Assembly (NCBI GenBank): GCA_002773655.1
Contig: PFAR01000020.1
Span: forward strand, 1-10,953
DNA from: Candidatus Falkowbacteria bacterium CG10_big_fil_rev_8_21_14_0_10_43_10
Lineage (GTDB): Bacteria > Patescibacteriota > Patescibacteriia > Patescibacteriales > XYC2-FULL-47-12
Length of the DNA stretch: 10,953 nucleotides
Reading direction: 5' to 3'
Shown: positions 1 to 6,561 of the stretch, in pieces
Layout: each line of letters starts with the position of its first letter
Numbering within the stretch: position 1 is the first letter of the stretch
The notes under the pieces: model-generated
What the model saw: the letters and a program-made list of their open reading frames with translations, nothing else
Database searches by the model: none
What the model was told of the DNA's origin: nothing
Made by a program: the position numbers and the translations under genes

Positions 1-112
1 TATCTTCCGGATATTCCATAACAACTTGTTCAATTTCTACGCCATAATTTCTTAAAACCGCCTTTACCTCTGTAAATTTATATTTGTTTGTGGTTATAAA
101 AGTTAGTTTCAT
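1..112 (-). CDS. Partial HAM1/RdgB-type non-canonical purine NTP pyrophosphatase (N-terminal 37 codons)
   Basis: Family members hydrolyse ITP, XTP and dITP to monophosphates in the cytoplasm and so keep deaminated purines out of nucleic acids. The frame opens with ATG at 112 and runs off the left edge after 37 codons. The visible N-terminus has a first beta strand (LTFITT), then the NKYKFTEV stretch matching the family's nucleotide-binding NKxKxxE motif, then a helix and a second strand ending in a YPED turn typical of this family. It lies 28 bases after the stop of the upstream cupin gene on the same strand and has no clear Shine-Dalgarno site, so it may be the last cluster gene or an unrelated housekeeping gene. 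The assignment rests on a short piece; the catalytic region is outside the window. Confidence 0.75.
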   Translation of the reverse strand, partial: MKLTFITTNKYKFTEVKAVLRNYGVEIEQVVMEYPED

Positions 113-140
113 GTTTTTTATATAGTCATAATGACAGCAT

Positions 141-578
141 TTATATTATATGGTACGGCGACTCCGGATTGTCTTCCCAGCGAATCTCGTCCACATCGTC
201 TTTTTTTCCTTCTCCGGCATAAAGATTGTCCGGAAGGTTTATAACCCAGCCGGCAACATCTGAAACGCATTTATAGGCGTGTACCACGCCCGGCGGCACG
301 ATTATCAGAGTGGGATTATCCTGCCCTACCGATAAAATTTCATGCGCGCCTTTTTTATCCCAAAGATGCAGCTCAAAATTACCCGGACCGACAAAAACAA
401 AACAGTCGCTCTGCTTCTCGTGCTCATGCGGTCCGCGCGCTACGCCCGGTTTAGTTTCGCTAATATAGGCCATGACCGGCTTATAACCCGTTAGTTCATC
501 TTCACGCCAAACCTCCGAAAGCCAACCGCGTTCATCATTATATTTATTTAATCTTTTTCTAATTACACCTTTAATCAT
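141..578 (-). CDS. RmlC-like cupin, dTDP-4-dehydrorhamnose 3,5-epimerase family protein
   Basis: This 145-residue protein resembles RmlC-type nucleotide-sugar 3,5-epimerases, single-domain cupins that epimerise a dTDP-4-keto-6-deoxyhexose during deoxysugar synthesis. Visible family landmarks are DERGWLSEVW (15-24), the GVARGPHEH block (45-53) with H51 at the position of the catalytic histidine in the RGxH motif, the cupin strand with Q56, the VPPGVVHAY turn (94-102) and the closing E131-IRW segment. At 145 residues it is shorter than classical RmlC (about 180), so it may be a 3- or 5-epimerase, a ketoisomerase-like cupin, or act on another sugar. Start ATG at 578 has only a weak GGA upstream. 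It sits at the downstream end of the glycosyltransferase cluster, which fits nucleotide-sugar supply, but no rmlA, rmlB or rmlD partner is present. Family is fairly sure; substrate is unknown. Confidence 0.82.
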   Translation of the reverse strand: MIKGVIRKRLNKYNDERGWLSEVWREDELTGYKPVMAYISETKPGVARGPHEHEKQSDCFVFVGPGNFELHLWDKKGAHEILSVGQDNPTLIIVPPGVVHAYKCVSDVAGWVINLPDNLYAGEGKKDDVDEIRWEDNPESPYHII

Positions 579-594
579 ATTCCAAATTTAAAAT

Positions 595-627
595 CCTGGC
601 CGCGCCTAAGGCGCAACCGCAGGCAGG
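595..627. repeat. GC-rich intergenic palindrome between membrane peptide gene and cupin gene
   Basis: An inverted repeat, GCGCC/GGCGC around a TAA loop (602-614), is flanked by CCTGG and CCGCAGG arms that can extend the stem imperfectly. It directly follows the stop of the 629-814 gene and is far more GC-rich than its surroundings. There is no T-run, so it is not a classical terminator; it may be a mobile palindrome or an mRNA-stabilising hairpin. Confidence 0.5.
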
Positions 628-628
628 C

Positions 629-814
629 TTAAGACCTATAACTTGAAACTAATAAAATAATACCACTCACCAGCCATAAAATCAACATTAAATTCATATT
701 TATATACGCCTGCACAATGTTCGGCTTAACTATTTCCATGATTATAAAAACAATCAACGCCGTAAGAAGCGTGTAGAATATTTCGCGAGTAATTAGGTAG
801 GCTTTGCTATTCAT
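629..814 (-). CDS. Small two-helix membrane protein, function unknown
   Basis: This 61-residue frame encodes almost nothing but two hydrophobic helices, roughly residues 11-31 and 38-57, joined by a short turn (KPNIVQ), with a basic end (SSYRS). I do not recognise a family. It starts at ATG 814, 11 bases after the stop of the 475-residue membrane protein, on the same strand and in the same likely transcript; no Shine-Dalgarno site is visible. Its position in a polysaccharide cluster suggests a small accessory subunit at the membrane, for example helping the transferase or an exporter, but that is inference. The well-formed transmembrane pattern and neat placement between genes argue that it is real rather than a chance frame. 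Confidence 0.6.
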   Translation of the reverse strand: MNSKAYLITREIFYTLLTALIVFIIMEIVKPNIVQAYINMNLMLILWLVSGIILLVSSYRS

Positions 815-821
815 GTTATAG

Positions 822-848
822 ATATTTAATATTCAATATTCAATATTT
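822..848. repeat. AT-rich tandem repeat, about four 7-base ATATTCA-like units
   Basis: Units of the form ATATTCA/ATATTTA repeat with a 7-base period. On the minus strand they encode the last residues (ILNIEY) and the TAA stop of the 475-residue membrane protein, so this array sets where that protein ends. Confidence 0.65.
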
Positions 849-2253
849 TATTCAATAATGTACGTCCTTCTAATTCAATCCATATTTCCCCTATCTCCAC
901 CCAGTCATTAATCTCATCCTCCACCAGCAGCCCCGGCACGGATATTATAAAGCCATAAACGCCTTCGTAGCGGTAGGCCTTGGTTAAGTCAAAGTCAACC
1001 GTCCGGACCTGCCAGCCGTCCTCAAAATCGCGTGGCTCATAGGAGGTTATAATATAGCCAATCCCCTGCCGGTCAACGTCGGTATTTTTATTTACTTTTT
1101 TGTAATCAGGGTTATAAAATGCTTCATTACTAAAGCTAAAAACCCCGTCTCCGGCGATAATCACGTCATCTTTGGCCAGGCGGATATTGGTAATCGGCAT
1201 TTCAGCAACTTGGGAAAATTGCTGGTAAGTTTCGTCAAGTTTTAGAATTTTATCCCTGACTAATATTTTCTGCAGGCTGTTCGGGTTTATAGTGCGGGCA
1301 AAAATTTCCGAGGAATCGGTCGTTAAATTTATCAACCCCGGCTCCGGCGTTCCGGCCAGCCAAACGCGGTTGATGAAAGATAAGATTCTCTGAGTGGTTG
1401 CTATTTTTTCCGTTATAACATCGTCGCTGGCGCTAATCGCTATTTTATAAAAGCCATCAGGCGGTCCGGGAAGTTTTATGGAAATTTCGCCCTCATTTTT
1501 AATTTCTTTCTGCTCCACCGCGCTATTTTTATAGTAAACAACTATTTTTATATTATCATCTTTGTCGTTTGTTTTCAGGTTGGTAAAAATAAAGTTGAAA
1601 TCAAAATCCTCGCCCCCGATATAAGTATAAAATTGATAAGCGCCGCGCAGAGGTCGGACGCTGCCGGCGGAAAAAGCTTTTGATGAGGCCAATAAATTGC
1701 CGTAATTATTGATTTTTTCTTCCGCCGGCAAATCATAATGGTAAGTTAAAACTTTTTCTTTGTTGGGCGGGTTATTAAAAAATTCATCAACGCTGTTATA
1801 ATTTTCTTCGCGCTGAAGCAGGATAACGCCATCTTGCTCAATTTTGCGCCAGGCTAAATTATCAATTATCTGGTTTTCCAGCGGCTGCAGGCGGTAATGC
1901 CTCTCCTTATCGGCCAGAACGCCTATTTCTATAATTTTATTCTTCAGGCGGCGATATTCTAAAGTAATTTTTGCCCGGTCAAATCCCCGCTGTGTTTCTA
2001 AATTAAAATACACCGGATCGCCGGTTATCTTCTGCGCGCAGTTTCCCAGCGGCAGGCCTAAAATTTTATTTCGCCGCGGATCTTCAACGCGCTCCGCCGG
2101 CTTTATCTTTGAAATTATAAAAGAATTGCCGCAGGGATTAAAAGCATAAATTATTTTTCCAAACGGAACGATCGCTTTATATATTAAAATTAAAACTGTC
2201 AGCCCCAGCAGGCTAAATAAAAATATGCGCAACTTGTATATATCTTTTTTCAT
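826..2253 (-). CDS. Single-pass membrane-anchored protein in glycan cluster, function unknown
   Basis: This 475-residue protein has a short basic cytoplasmic start, one transmembrane helix (about 10-30) and a long, probably extracytoplasmic, strand-rich region. There is no lipobox and no clear signal cleavage site, so it is probably an anchored type II membrane protein. Two cysteines, C41 and C72, lie near the anchor and could form a disulfide. The segment GDPVYFNLETQRGFDRAKITLEY (78-100) looks like the start of a beta-sandwich, a second sandwich-like stretch covers about 205-275, and a jelly-roll-like end runs 395-463. From memory, similar proteins recur beside glycosyltransferases in CPR genomes, but I know no assigned function. 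The ATG at 2253 lies 36 bases after the upstream GT4 stop. It may present, bind or polymerise the glycan outside the membrane (inference). Confidence 0.75.
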   Translation of the reverse strand: MKKDIYKLRIFLFSLLGLTVLILIYKAIVPFGKIIYAFNPCGNSFIISKIKPAERVEDPRRNKILGLPLGNCAQKITGDPVYFNLETQRGFDRAKITLEYRRLKNKIIEIGVLADKERHYRLQPLENQIIDNLAWRKIEQDGVILLQREENYNSVDEFFNNPPNKEKVLTYHYDLPAEEKINNYGNLLASSKAFSAGSVRPLRGAYQFYTYIGGEDFDFNFIFTNLKTNDKDDNIKIVVYYKNSAVEQKEIKNEGEISIKLPGPPDGFYKIAISASDDVITEKIATTQRILSFINRVWLAGTPEPGLINLTTDSSEIFARTINPNSLQKILVRDKILKLDETYQQFSQVAEMPITNIRLAKDDVIIAGDGVFSFSNEAFYNPDYKKVNKNTDVDRQGIGYIITSYEPRDFEDGWQVRTVDFDLTKAYRYEGVYGFIISVPGLLVEDEINDWVEIGEIWIELEGRTLLNKILNIEY

Positions 2254-2289
2254 TTAATTGACCAAAATTTTTATTAGCGGGCTTTTTCA

Positions 2290-3477
2290 TTATACCATTT
2301 CCGCGAAAACATCTAAAATCTCCGCGGCGCATTTTTCCCAATCGTAATTTTTTACTTTCCGCAGGCCGATTTCCCGCAGCTGTTTTCGCAAGGTTTCGTT
2401 ATTAGCCAGCTGGGAAATTGCCTGCCCCATTTCGGAGATATTATAAGGATCAACTAAAATGGCGGCTGTGCCCATTATTTCCGGCAGAGAGGAAACATTA
2501 CTGACAACGCAGGGAGTGCCGCAGGCCACGGCCTCCAGCGGCGGAAAGCCGAAGCCTTCGTAGAAGCTGGGGTAAATAAAAATTTCCGCCAAGTTATAGA
2601 TATAAACCTTATCTTCCTCTGAAATATAATCGGTAAAGATAATATCGCCGGCGAAAGCGCTGCGGCGGGCCTGTTCGTATATTCCCCTATATCCCCAGCC
2701 GCGCCGTCCGGCTATTACCAGCTTGATTTTATTTTTGTCAACTTCGGCCTGCCCTTCAAAATGGATCAGGTCGGAATAATTTTCCCGGCGAAAATTTTCA
2801 TAAGCCTCAATTATGCCCTCAATATTTTTACGCGGTTCTAAAGTCCCCAAAAACAGGATAAAATTCCCCGGCAGGCGGTATTTTTTTCCAGCCTCCGCCA
2901 GATAGGGGTCATTTTTATCTATTACCCTGTATTTTTTGTTTATTCCGGAATAAACCGTGCTGATTTTTTTAGCGGGAACATGGCAGATATTTTGCACATC
3001 TTTTTTAGTATGGTCCGAAACGGAAATAATATGGTCAAAATCCGCCAGTAGCTTTTTTACCTTGATATTTTTATGCCAAAAATTGCTGCGGATGGAAAAA
3101 TAGTGCGGATAAAGCAAAAAAGACAGGTCATGAACGGTAATAACTTTTTTGCATTTGCGACTCAAGGAAATAAAATTAATATGAGGCATGAACATTAAAT
3201 CCACCCCGCCGATTTTTTCATCTATTTTCGGCCGTTTTAAAAATTTGAAAAAAAAATAATTTAAAATTTTATTGGGATATTTAAGTCTGATTACTTCCAC
3301 GTTGCCGCGGTTAAAATTGGGAATGCGTTCGCTGACATCGCGGAAGGAATTATAAAATAGCTTATATTGGTTAACTTTATCCTTGTCAAATAAAGCCATT
3401 AACAAATTATACGTATATTCAGATACGCCGGAATAATGCTTGTCCATTAAAGGACGGATGTCAATTCCTATTCTCAT
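2290..3477 (-). CDS. GT4-family glycosyltransferase (retaining, GT-B fold)
   Basis: This 395-residue cytoplasmic enzyme probably transfers a hexose, perhaps mannose, from a nucleotide sugar to a lipid-linked glycan. The N-terminal Rossmann half begins with MRIGIDIRPL and the SGVSEYTYNLL loop (16-26), typical of mannosyltransferase-like GT4 proteins. HDLSFL starts at 116, and ISVSDHTKKDV (151-161) is the usual acceptor-side helix. The C-terminal half has FLGTLEPRKN (209-218) and the donor-binding EX7E motif, E307 to E315 (EGFGFPPLE), followed by ACGTPCVVS. Length is normal and no key residue is missing. It starts nine bases after the stop of the upstream GT4 gene; the sequence ahead of its ATG is CACTTACTT, with no Shine-Dalgarno site because a palindromic repeat occupies that place, so translational coupling is likely. 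Donor and acceptor cannot be read from sequence. Confidence 0.93.
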   Translation of the reverse strand: MRIGIDIRPLMDKHYSGVSEYTYNLLMALFDKDKVNQYKLFYNSFRDVSERIPNFNRGNVEVIRLKYPNKILNYFFFKFLKRPKIDEKIGGVDLMFMPHINFISLSRKCKKVITVHDLSFLLYPHYFSIRSNFWHKNIKVKKLLADFDHIISVSDHTKKDVQNICHVPAKKISTVYSGINKKYRVIDKNDPYLAEAGKKYRLPGNFILFLGTLEPRKNIEGIIEAYENFRRENYSDLIHFEGQAEVDKNKIKLVIAGRRGWGYRGIYEQARRSAFAGDIIFTDYISEEDKVYIYNLAEIFIYPSFYEGFGFPPLEAVACGTPCVVSNVSSLPEIMGTAAILVDPYNISEMGQAISQLANNETLRKQLREIGLRKVKNYDWEKCAAEILDVFAEMV

Positions 3478-3484
3478 AAGTAAG

Positions 3485-3504
3485 TGTCATTCGCGGGAAT
3501 GACA
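3485..3504. repeat. 20-base palindrome supplying the end of the upstream GT4 gene
   Basis: Perfect 8-base arms TGTCATTC/GAATGACA surround a 4-base loop. On the minus strand it reads TGTCATTCCCGCGAATGACA, a sequence type common in short interspersed palindromes; when translated it gives the characteristic CHSRE plus TGA. It encodes the last five residues and stop of the 3487-4647 gene and sits just before the start of the next gene. Confidence 0.8.
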
Positions 3505-4647
3505 AACAGTGTTAATATAATCCCGCATCTTCATCTTAAAATTTTCGGCATTAAATTGCTCCGCATGCTGTTTGATAAATTCAGGGCTGAAATCAAACTC
3601 GTTTTTATATAAAAAGCGCAGCACCGTATCCGCCAGATCTTCCCATGTCTGTTCGTTAAATAAAATTCCGGTTTGGCCATGGATTATTGTTTCCCTGGCT
3701 CCGCCCTTATTATAAGCAATTACCGGCCGGCCGCTGGCCTGAACTTCAATGGCGGTAATGCCGAAATCCTCTTCCTGGGGATGGATAAATGCCTGGCACT
3801 CGGACATTAGCCGGGCTTTGGCGGATTCGCTGACTCGGCCCAAAAATTCGATATTGCCGCCCGCCATTTTTTTGATTCGTTTTAAATCCGGGCCGTCGCC
3901 AAAAACTTTTAAAGGAATGCCCAGTTTGTTAAAGGCTTGGACGGCTATATCCAGGCGCTTATGGGGAATAAAGCGGGCGCCGGCCAAAAAATAATTGCCG
4001 GGCGGGCGGCTGACAAAAAATTTATGGGTATCAACCGGAGGATGGATTACCACACTGCCGCGGCCGTAATATTTACTGATTCTTTTTTGGGTGGTTGCGG
4101 AATTGGCGATAAAGTAATCAACCCGTTCCGCCGCGACTTTATCCCATTGCCTTATTTTTGTAACATAAAAACCAACTATTTTTTTAAGCCACTCAGGCAT
4201 CCGCAACTCGGCAATGTACTGGTTGGCGTAGTGCCATAAGTAGCGGGTGGGCGTATGGCAATAGCAAATGTGGATCGCTTCCGGAGGAGTAATAACGCCC
4301 TTGGCAAAAGAAGAGGCGGAAGATATCACTAAATCATAAGTCTGCAAATCATAAGATTCTATGGCCGTGGGCATAAAAGGCATATACCATTGATATTTGC
4401 TCACTCCGCCGGGAAGGCTCTGAATAAAGGAAGCGCGCACCTGCCGATGAGGAATATAATAATCTAAATATTCCTGTTTGTATAAAAGAGTATAAATCGG
4501 GGCTTGCGGATACATTTCCGCCAATAGCCACAAAACTCTTTCCGCTCCCCCGTCCTGGGCGAGATGATCATGCACTAACGCTATTTTCCCCTCACCCCCA
4601 GCCCTTCTCCCGGCGGGCGGCGGTTGTTTTCCATTTTTTTTTAACAT
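3487..4647 (-). CDS. GT4-family glycosyltransferase with repeat-derived N- and C-termini
   Basis: This is a retaining GT-B glycosyltransferase resembling the WbaZ group, which extends lipid-linked O-antigen or exopolysaccharide units in the cytoplasm. The fold begins at KIALVHDHLAQDGGAERVL (21-39); CYCHTPTRYLW (128-138) is typical of this subgroup, RFIPHKRLD (225-233) opens the donor-binding half, and the EX7E motif is E293 to E301 (EDFGITAIE) followed by ASGRPVIAY. Residues 8-20, rich in Pro, Gly and Arg, are encoded by a C-rich palindromic repeat, and the final CHSRE by a different palindrome. The ATG at 4647 is the only reasonable start: no start codon lies between the repeat and the conserved fold. 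A Shine-Dalgarno-like AAGGAG (4661-4666) lies 13 bases upstream within a hairpin. The upstream gene stops 82 bases away. Confidence 0.93.
   Translation of the reverse strand: MLKKNGKQPPPAGRRAGGEGKIALVHDHLAQDGGAERVLWLLAEMYPQAPIYTLLYKQEYLDYYIPHRQVRASFIQSLPGGVSKYQWYMPFMPTAIESYDLQTYDLVISSASSFAKGVITPPEAIHICYCHTPTRYLWHYANQYIAELRMPEWLKKIVGFYVTKIRQWDKVAAERVDYFIANSATTQKRISKYYGRGSVVIHPPVDTHKFFVSRPPGNYFLAGARFIPHKRLDIAVQAFNKLGIPLKVFGDGPDLKRIKKMAGGNIEFLGRVSESAKARLMSECQAFIHPQEEDFGITAIEVQASGRPVIAYNKGGARETIIHGQTGILFNEQTWEDLADTVLRFLYKNEFDFSPEFIKQHAEQFNAENFKMKMRDYINTVCHSRE
4588..4624 (+). repeat. C-rich CCCTCACCCC palindromic element, copy 1 (inside GT4 start)
   Basis: The strand shown begins CCCCTCACCCCCAGCCC and ends in a GC-rich stem (CCCGGCGGGCGG). 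It lies within the reading frame of the GT4 gene and encodes its residues 8-20. It is one of four related copies in this window. Confidence 0.7.
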
Positions 4648-4651
4648 AAAA

Positions 4652-4671
4652 AAGACAATGCTCCTTGTCTT
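4652..4671 (-). promoter_or_regulatory. Hairpin with Shine-Dalgarno sequence in its loop, ahead of GT4 gene
   Basis: Seven-base arms AAGACAA/TTGTCTT enclose a GGAGCA loop that carries the only Shine-Dalgarno-like bases for the start at 4647, and a T-run leads directly into the ATG. It could be a weak intergenic terminator or attenuator, or a stem that hides the ribosome site. The structure is seen; the role is inferred. Confidence 0.45.
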
Positions 4672-4697
4672 ATTTTTATTTTTTATCTTTTTTTAAT

Positions 4698-4731
4698 TCC
4701 CTCTCCCTGCCGGACCGGCGGGGTTAGGGTT
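4698..4731 (-). repeat. C-rich CCCTCACCCC-type palindromic element, copy 2
   Basis: On the minus strand it reads CCCTAACCCCGCCGG and ends GGGAGAGGG, a variant of the same element. It overlaps the TAA stop of the sugar-phosphate transferase gene and lies in opposite orientation to copy 1. Confidence 0.65.
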
Positions 4732-6154
4732 ATTCCGCCCTTCTCCGCCTCATAATGGCAAAGGGCGTCCGCAGTATTATGGCGATATCCAGCAATAACG
4801 ACCAGTTCTCAATATAATAAGTATCTAACTTCACCTCTTCTTCAAAACTTAAATCGCTGCGGCCGGAAATTTGTGCCAGGCCGGTGATTCCCGGTTTGAT
4901 AGCCAAAACCCGCTTATGGTGCTTTTCATATTTGGCCACCTCCCGGGGCTGGTGCGGGCGCGGACCCACTATGCTCATTGTGCCGAACAAAACATTAAAA
5001 AATTGAGGCAGCTCATCAATGCTCCAGCGCCGGATTAATTTTCCAACCTTGGTTATGCGCGGGTCGTTGCCTATTTTGTAAACCGGGCCGTCCTTGGTAT
5101 TTTGCCGCTCAATCAATTCTTTTTCAACCTTTAAAGCTTCATCATTATTCTGATAATTATCGCCAATGCAGTATTCAATGTACATGGAGCGGAATTTATA
5201 AGTATTAAAGCAGCCGTCCCGGCTGACGCGCTCATTTTTATATATAATCGGACCTTTTGATTCCAGCCTGACGGCCAAACCAGCCAAGAGAATTACCGGG
5301 GAAAAAATAATAAGACCGGCCAGGGACAATATAATATCAAAGAATCTTTTGGCGATTCTGCCCCAACCATCAAGCCGGGTAGTCTTAATTTCCACAATCG
5401 GCACTCCGGCTATCATATTCACGTCGGTTTTTAATATTTTCGTGCCCAGCAAATCAGCCGCGTATTTAAATATAAGATGATGCTCATTGCAAAAATCAAC
5501 CATTTTTAACACTTCCGCCTTGCTTAAATTAGGATCAATCTGGATAATCTCATCAATCGCCCGCGCCTTATTCAGCTTTTCTAATTCATTAACCGCCTCC
5601 TCGTTGAAATTTTTATAGCGTTTAGTGATTTCAAACCCCAGCCCTTTATTAATACTGAATATTTTTATCATCCTGTCGGTCAGCATGGTGTTGCCGATTA
5701 CCGCGACTTTGTGCGTGCCGATCCCTTTTTTATGCAAGTAGCGCTGCAGCCACCTGATAATAATTCTGGCGATGATTAAATAAATAATCGCGATAATCCA
5801 GCCGGCTAAAATAATAAAGCGCGAGGAAAAAAGCTCGCGGCTGAAAAACATTATGACAATAACCGCCATTATCCCGGTGGAACAGGCTAAAATTATCCGG
5901 TACATTTCATTGATAATTCTGGTAAATCCCTTAACTTTATAAAGTCCGGCAAAGGCGAAGATCAGCAGCCATAAAATAGCTATATTCACGCTGATGGCAA
6001 GATATTCGGAAAAAGGCAGATTAAAAATAACCGGCCTTATTTCGGCCGTAACTTCCGCGAAACGGATATAATATGCGGATATAGCCGCCAAGATTATCAT
6101 CAGAAAATCAAGCGGCACCAAGAGAAAAGTAAAAATTAACTCGCTTTTTTTCAT
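4730..6154 (-). CDS. Polyprenyl-phosphate sugar-phosphate transferase (WbaP/CpsE-like initiating enzyme)
   Basis: This 474-residue membrane enzyme should start glycan assembly by moving a sugar 1-phosphate from a nucleotide sugar to polyprenyl phosphate. About four N-terminal membrane helices (6-28, 52-74, 84-104, 112-133) precede a Rossmann-like CoA-binding-type domain (about 147-258), a further hydrophobic, possibly re-entrant helix (272-295) and the catalytic domain. The latter shows YKFRSM (319-324), the D380-E381 pair within DELPQFFNVLFGTMSIVGPRP, and KPGITGLAQISGRS (420-433), all hallmarks of the bacterial sugar transferase family. I chose ATG 6154 over the TTG at 6184 because the ten extra codons (MRERGQGVRV) are repeat sequence while MKKSELIF opens the first helix. 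The repeat also supplies a GGTGAGG ribosome site. It is the first gene of the cluster; the sugar is unknown. Confidence 0.94.
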   Translation of the reverse strand: MKKSELIFTFLLVPLDFLMIILAAISAYYIRFAEVTAEIRPVIFNLPFSEYLAISVNIAILWLLIFAFAGLYKVKGFTRIINEMYRIILACSTGIMAVIVIMFFSRELFSSRFIILAGWIIAIIYLIIARIIIRWLQRYLHKKGIGTHKVAVIGNTMLTDRMIKIFSINKGLGFEITKRYKNFNEEAVNELEKLNKARAIDEIIQIDPNLSKAEVLKMVDFCNEHHLIFKYAADLLGTKILKTDVNMIAGVPIVEIKTTRLDGWGRIAKRFFDIILSLAGLIIFSPVILLAGLAVRLESKGPIIYKNERVSRDGCFNTYKFRSMYIEYCIGDNYQNNDEALKVEKELIERQNTKDGPVYKIGNDPRITKVGKLIRRWSIDELPQFFNVLFGTMSIVGPRPHQPREVAKYEKHHKRVLAIKPGITGLAQISGRSDLSFEEEVKLDTYYIENWSLLLDIAIILRTPFAIMRRRRAE

Positions 6155-6193
6155 AACCCTCACCCCCTGCCCCCTCTCCCGCAAGGCGAGGGG
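6155..6193 (+). repeat. C-rich CCCTCACCCC palindromic element, copy 3 (leader of sugar-phosphate transferase)
   Basis: Reads CCCTCACCCCCTGCCCCCTC and ends with a GAGGGG arm that pairs with CCCCTC. It directly abuts the ATG of the sugar-phosphate transferase; its minus strand places GGTGAGG a few bases ahead of that ATG and so acts as the Shine-Dalgarno site. From here to copy 4 (6194-6295) the DNA is AT-rich with no gene and no convincing promoter. Confidence 0.7.
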
Positions 6194-6295
6194 ATTACTC
6201 CCCCACCCTTTCTCTCTGCCGATTTGACTGGCAACGAGCAGAAAAAGAAAGCAAAATGAAATATAGAAAAATAAAAAATATTTTTGCCCCCACTA

Positions 6296-6331
6296 TCACC
6301 CCCTCCCTTTGGGAGATGGCCGGGGTGAGGG
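6296..6331 (-). repeat. C-rich CCCTCACCCC palindromic element, copy 4 (downstream of RNase P RNA)
   Basis: Minus-strand reading is CCCTCACCCCGGCCATCTCC then AAAGGGAGGGGGTGA; nested arms CACCCC/GGGGTG and CTCCC/GGGAG can fold. It starts ten bases past the end of the RNase P RNA and is followed, after about a dozen bases, by a T-rich stretch, so it may double as that RNA's 3' boundary or terminator (inference). Confidence 0.65.
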
Positions 6332-6561
6332 CCAATAAATTCAGGGCAAGCGATAAGCCGGATTCTGTACCCCTATATTGCTATAAGGACGACAATCATT
6401 TATCTAGCCCCGATGTTGCCATCGGGATCATGCGAGCTACGTTCCTTTATCCACCTCTCCTGTTTTCCCCTCCTGGCTAGGAGAGGATTAAGGTAAGGTA
6501 AGATAAGTTTGCTCTTGCACCGGCTAGGGTTTACCATCGCGTGCTGTCGCCAGCGCGGAAA

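Noticed and set aside
125..135. GTCAT-A-ATGAC palindrome before the HAM1-like gene
   Set aside because: Only 11 bases in AT-rich DNA; easily due to chance, with no matching copy as an operator.
3487..3489. Possible TGA-to-glycine recoding, as in Gracilibacteria/SR1
   Set aside because: TGA ends two otherwise complete genes (3487 and 9832), and no conserved domain needs read-through.
3749..4531. Three open frames overlapping the GT4 gene at 3487-4647
   Set aside because: All overlap a strongly conserved glycosyltransferase with intact motifs; none has a recognisable domain or ribosome site.
6256..6480. Plus-strand 74-codon open frame
   Set aside because: It runs across a C-rich repeat and the 3' part of RNase P RNA on the other strand, so it is a shadow of non-coding DNA.
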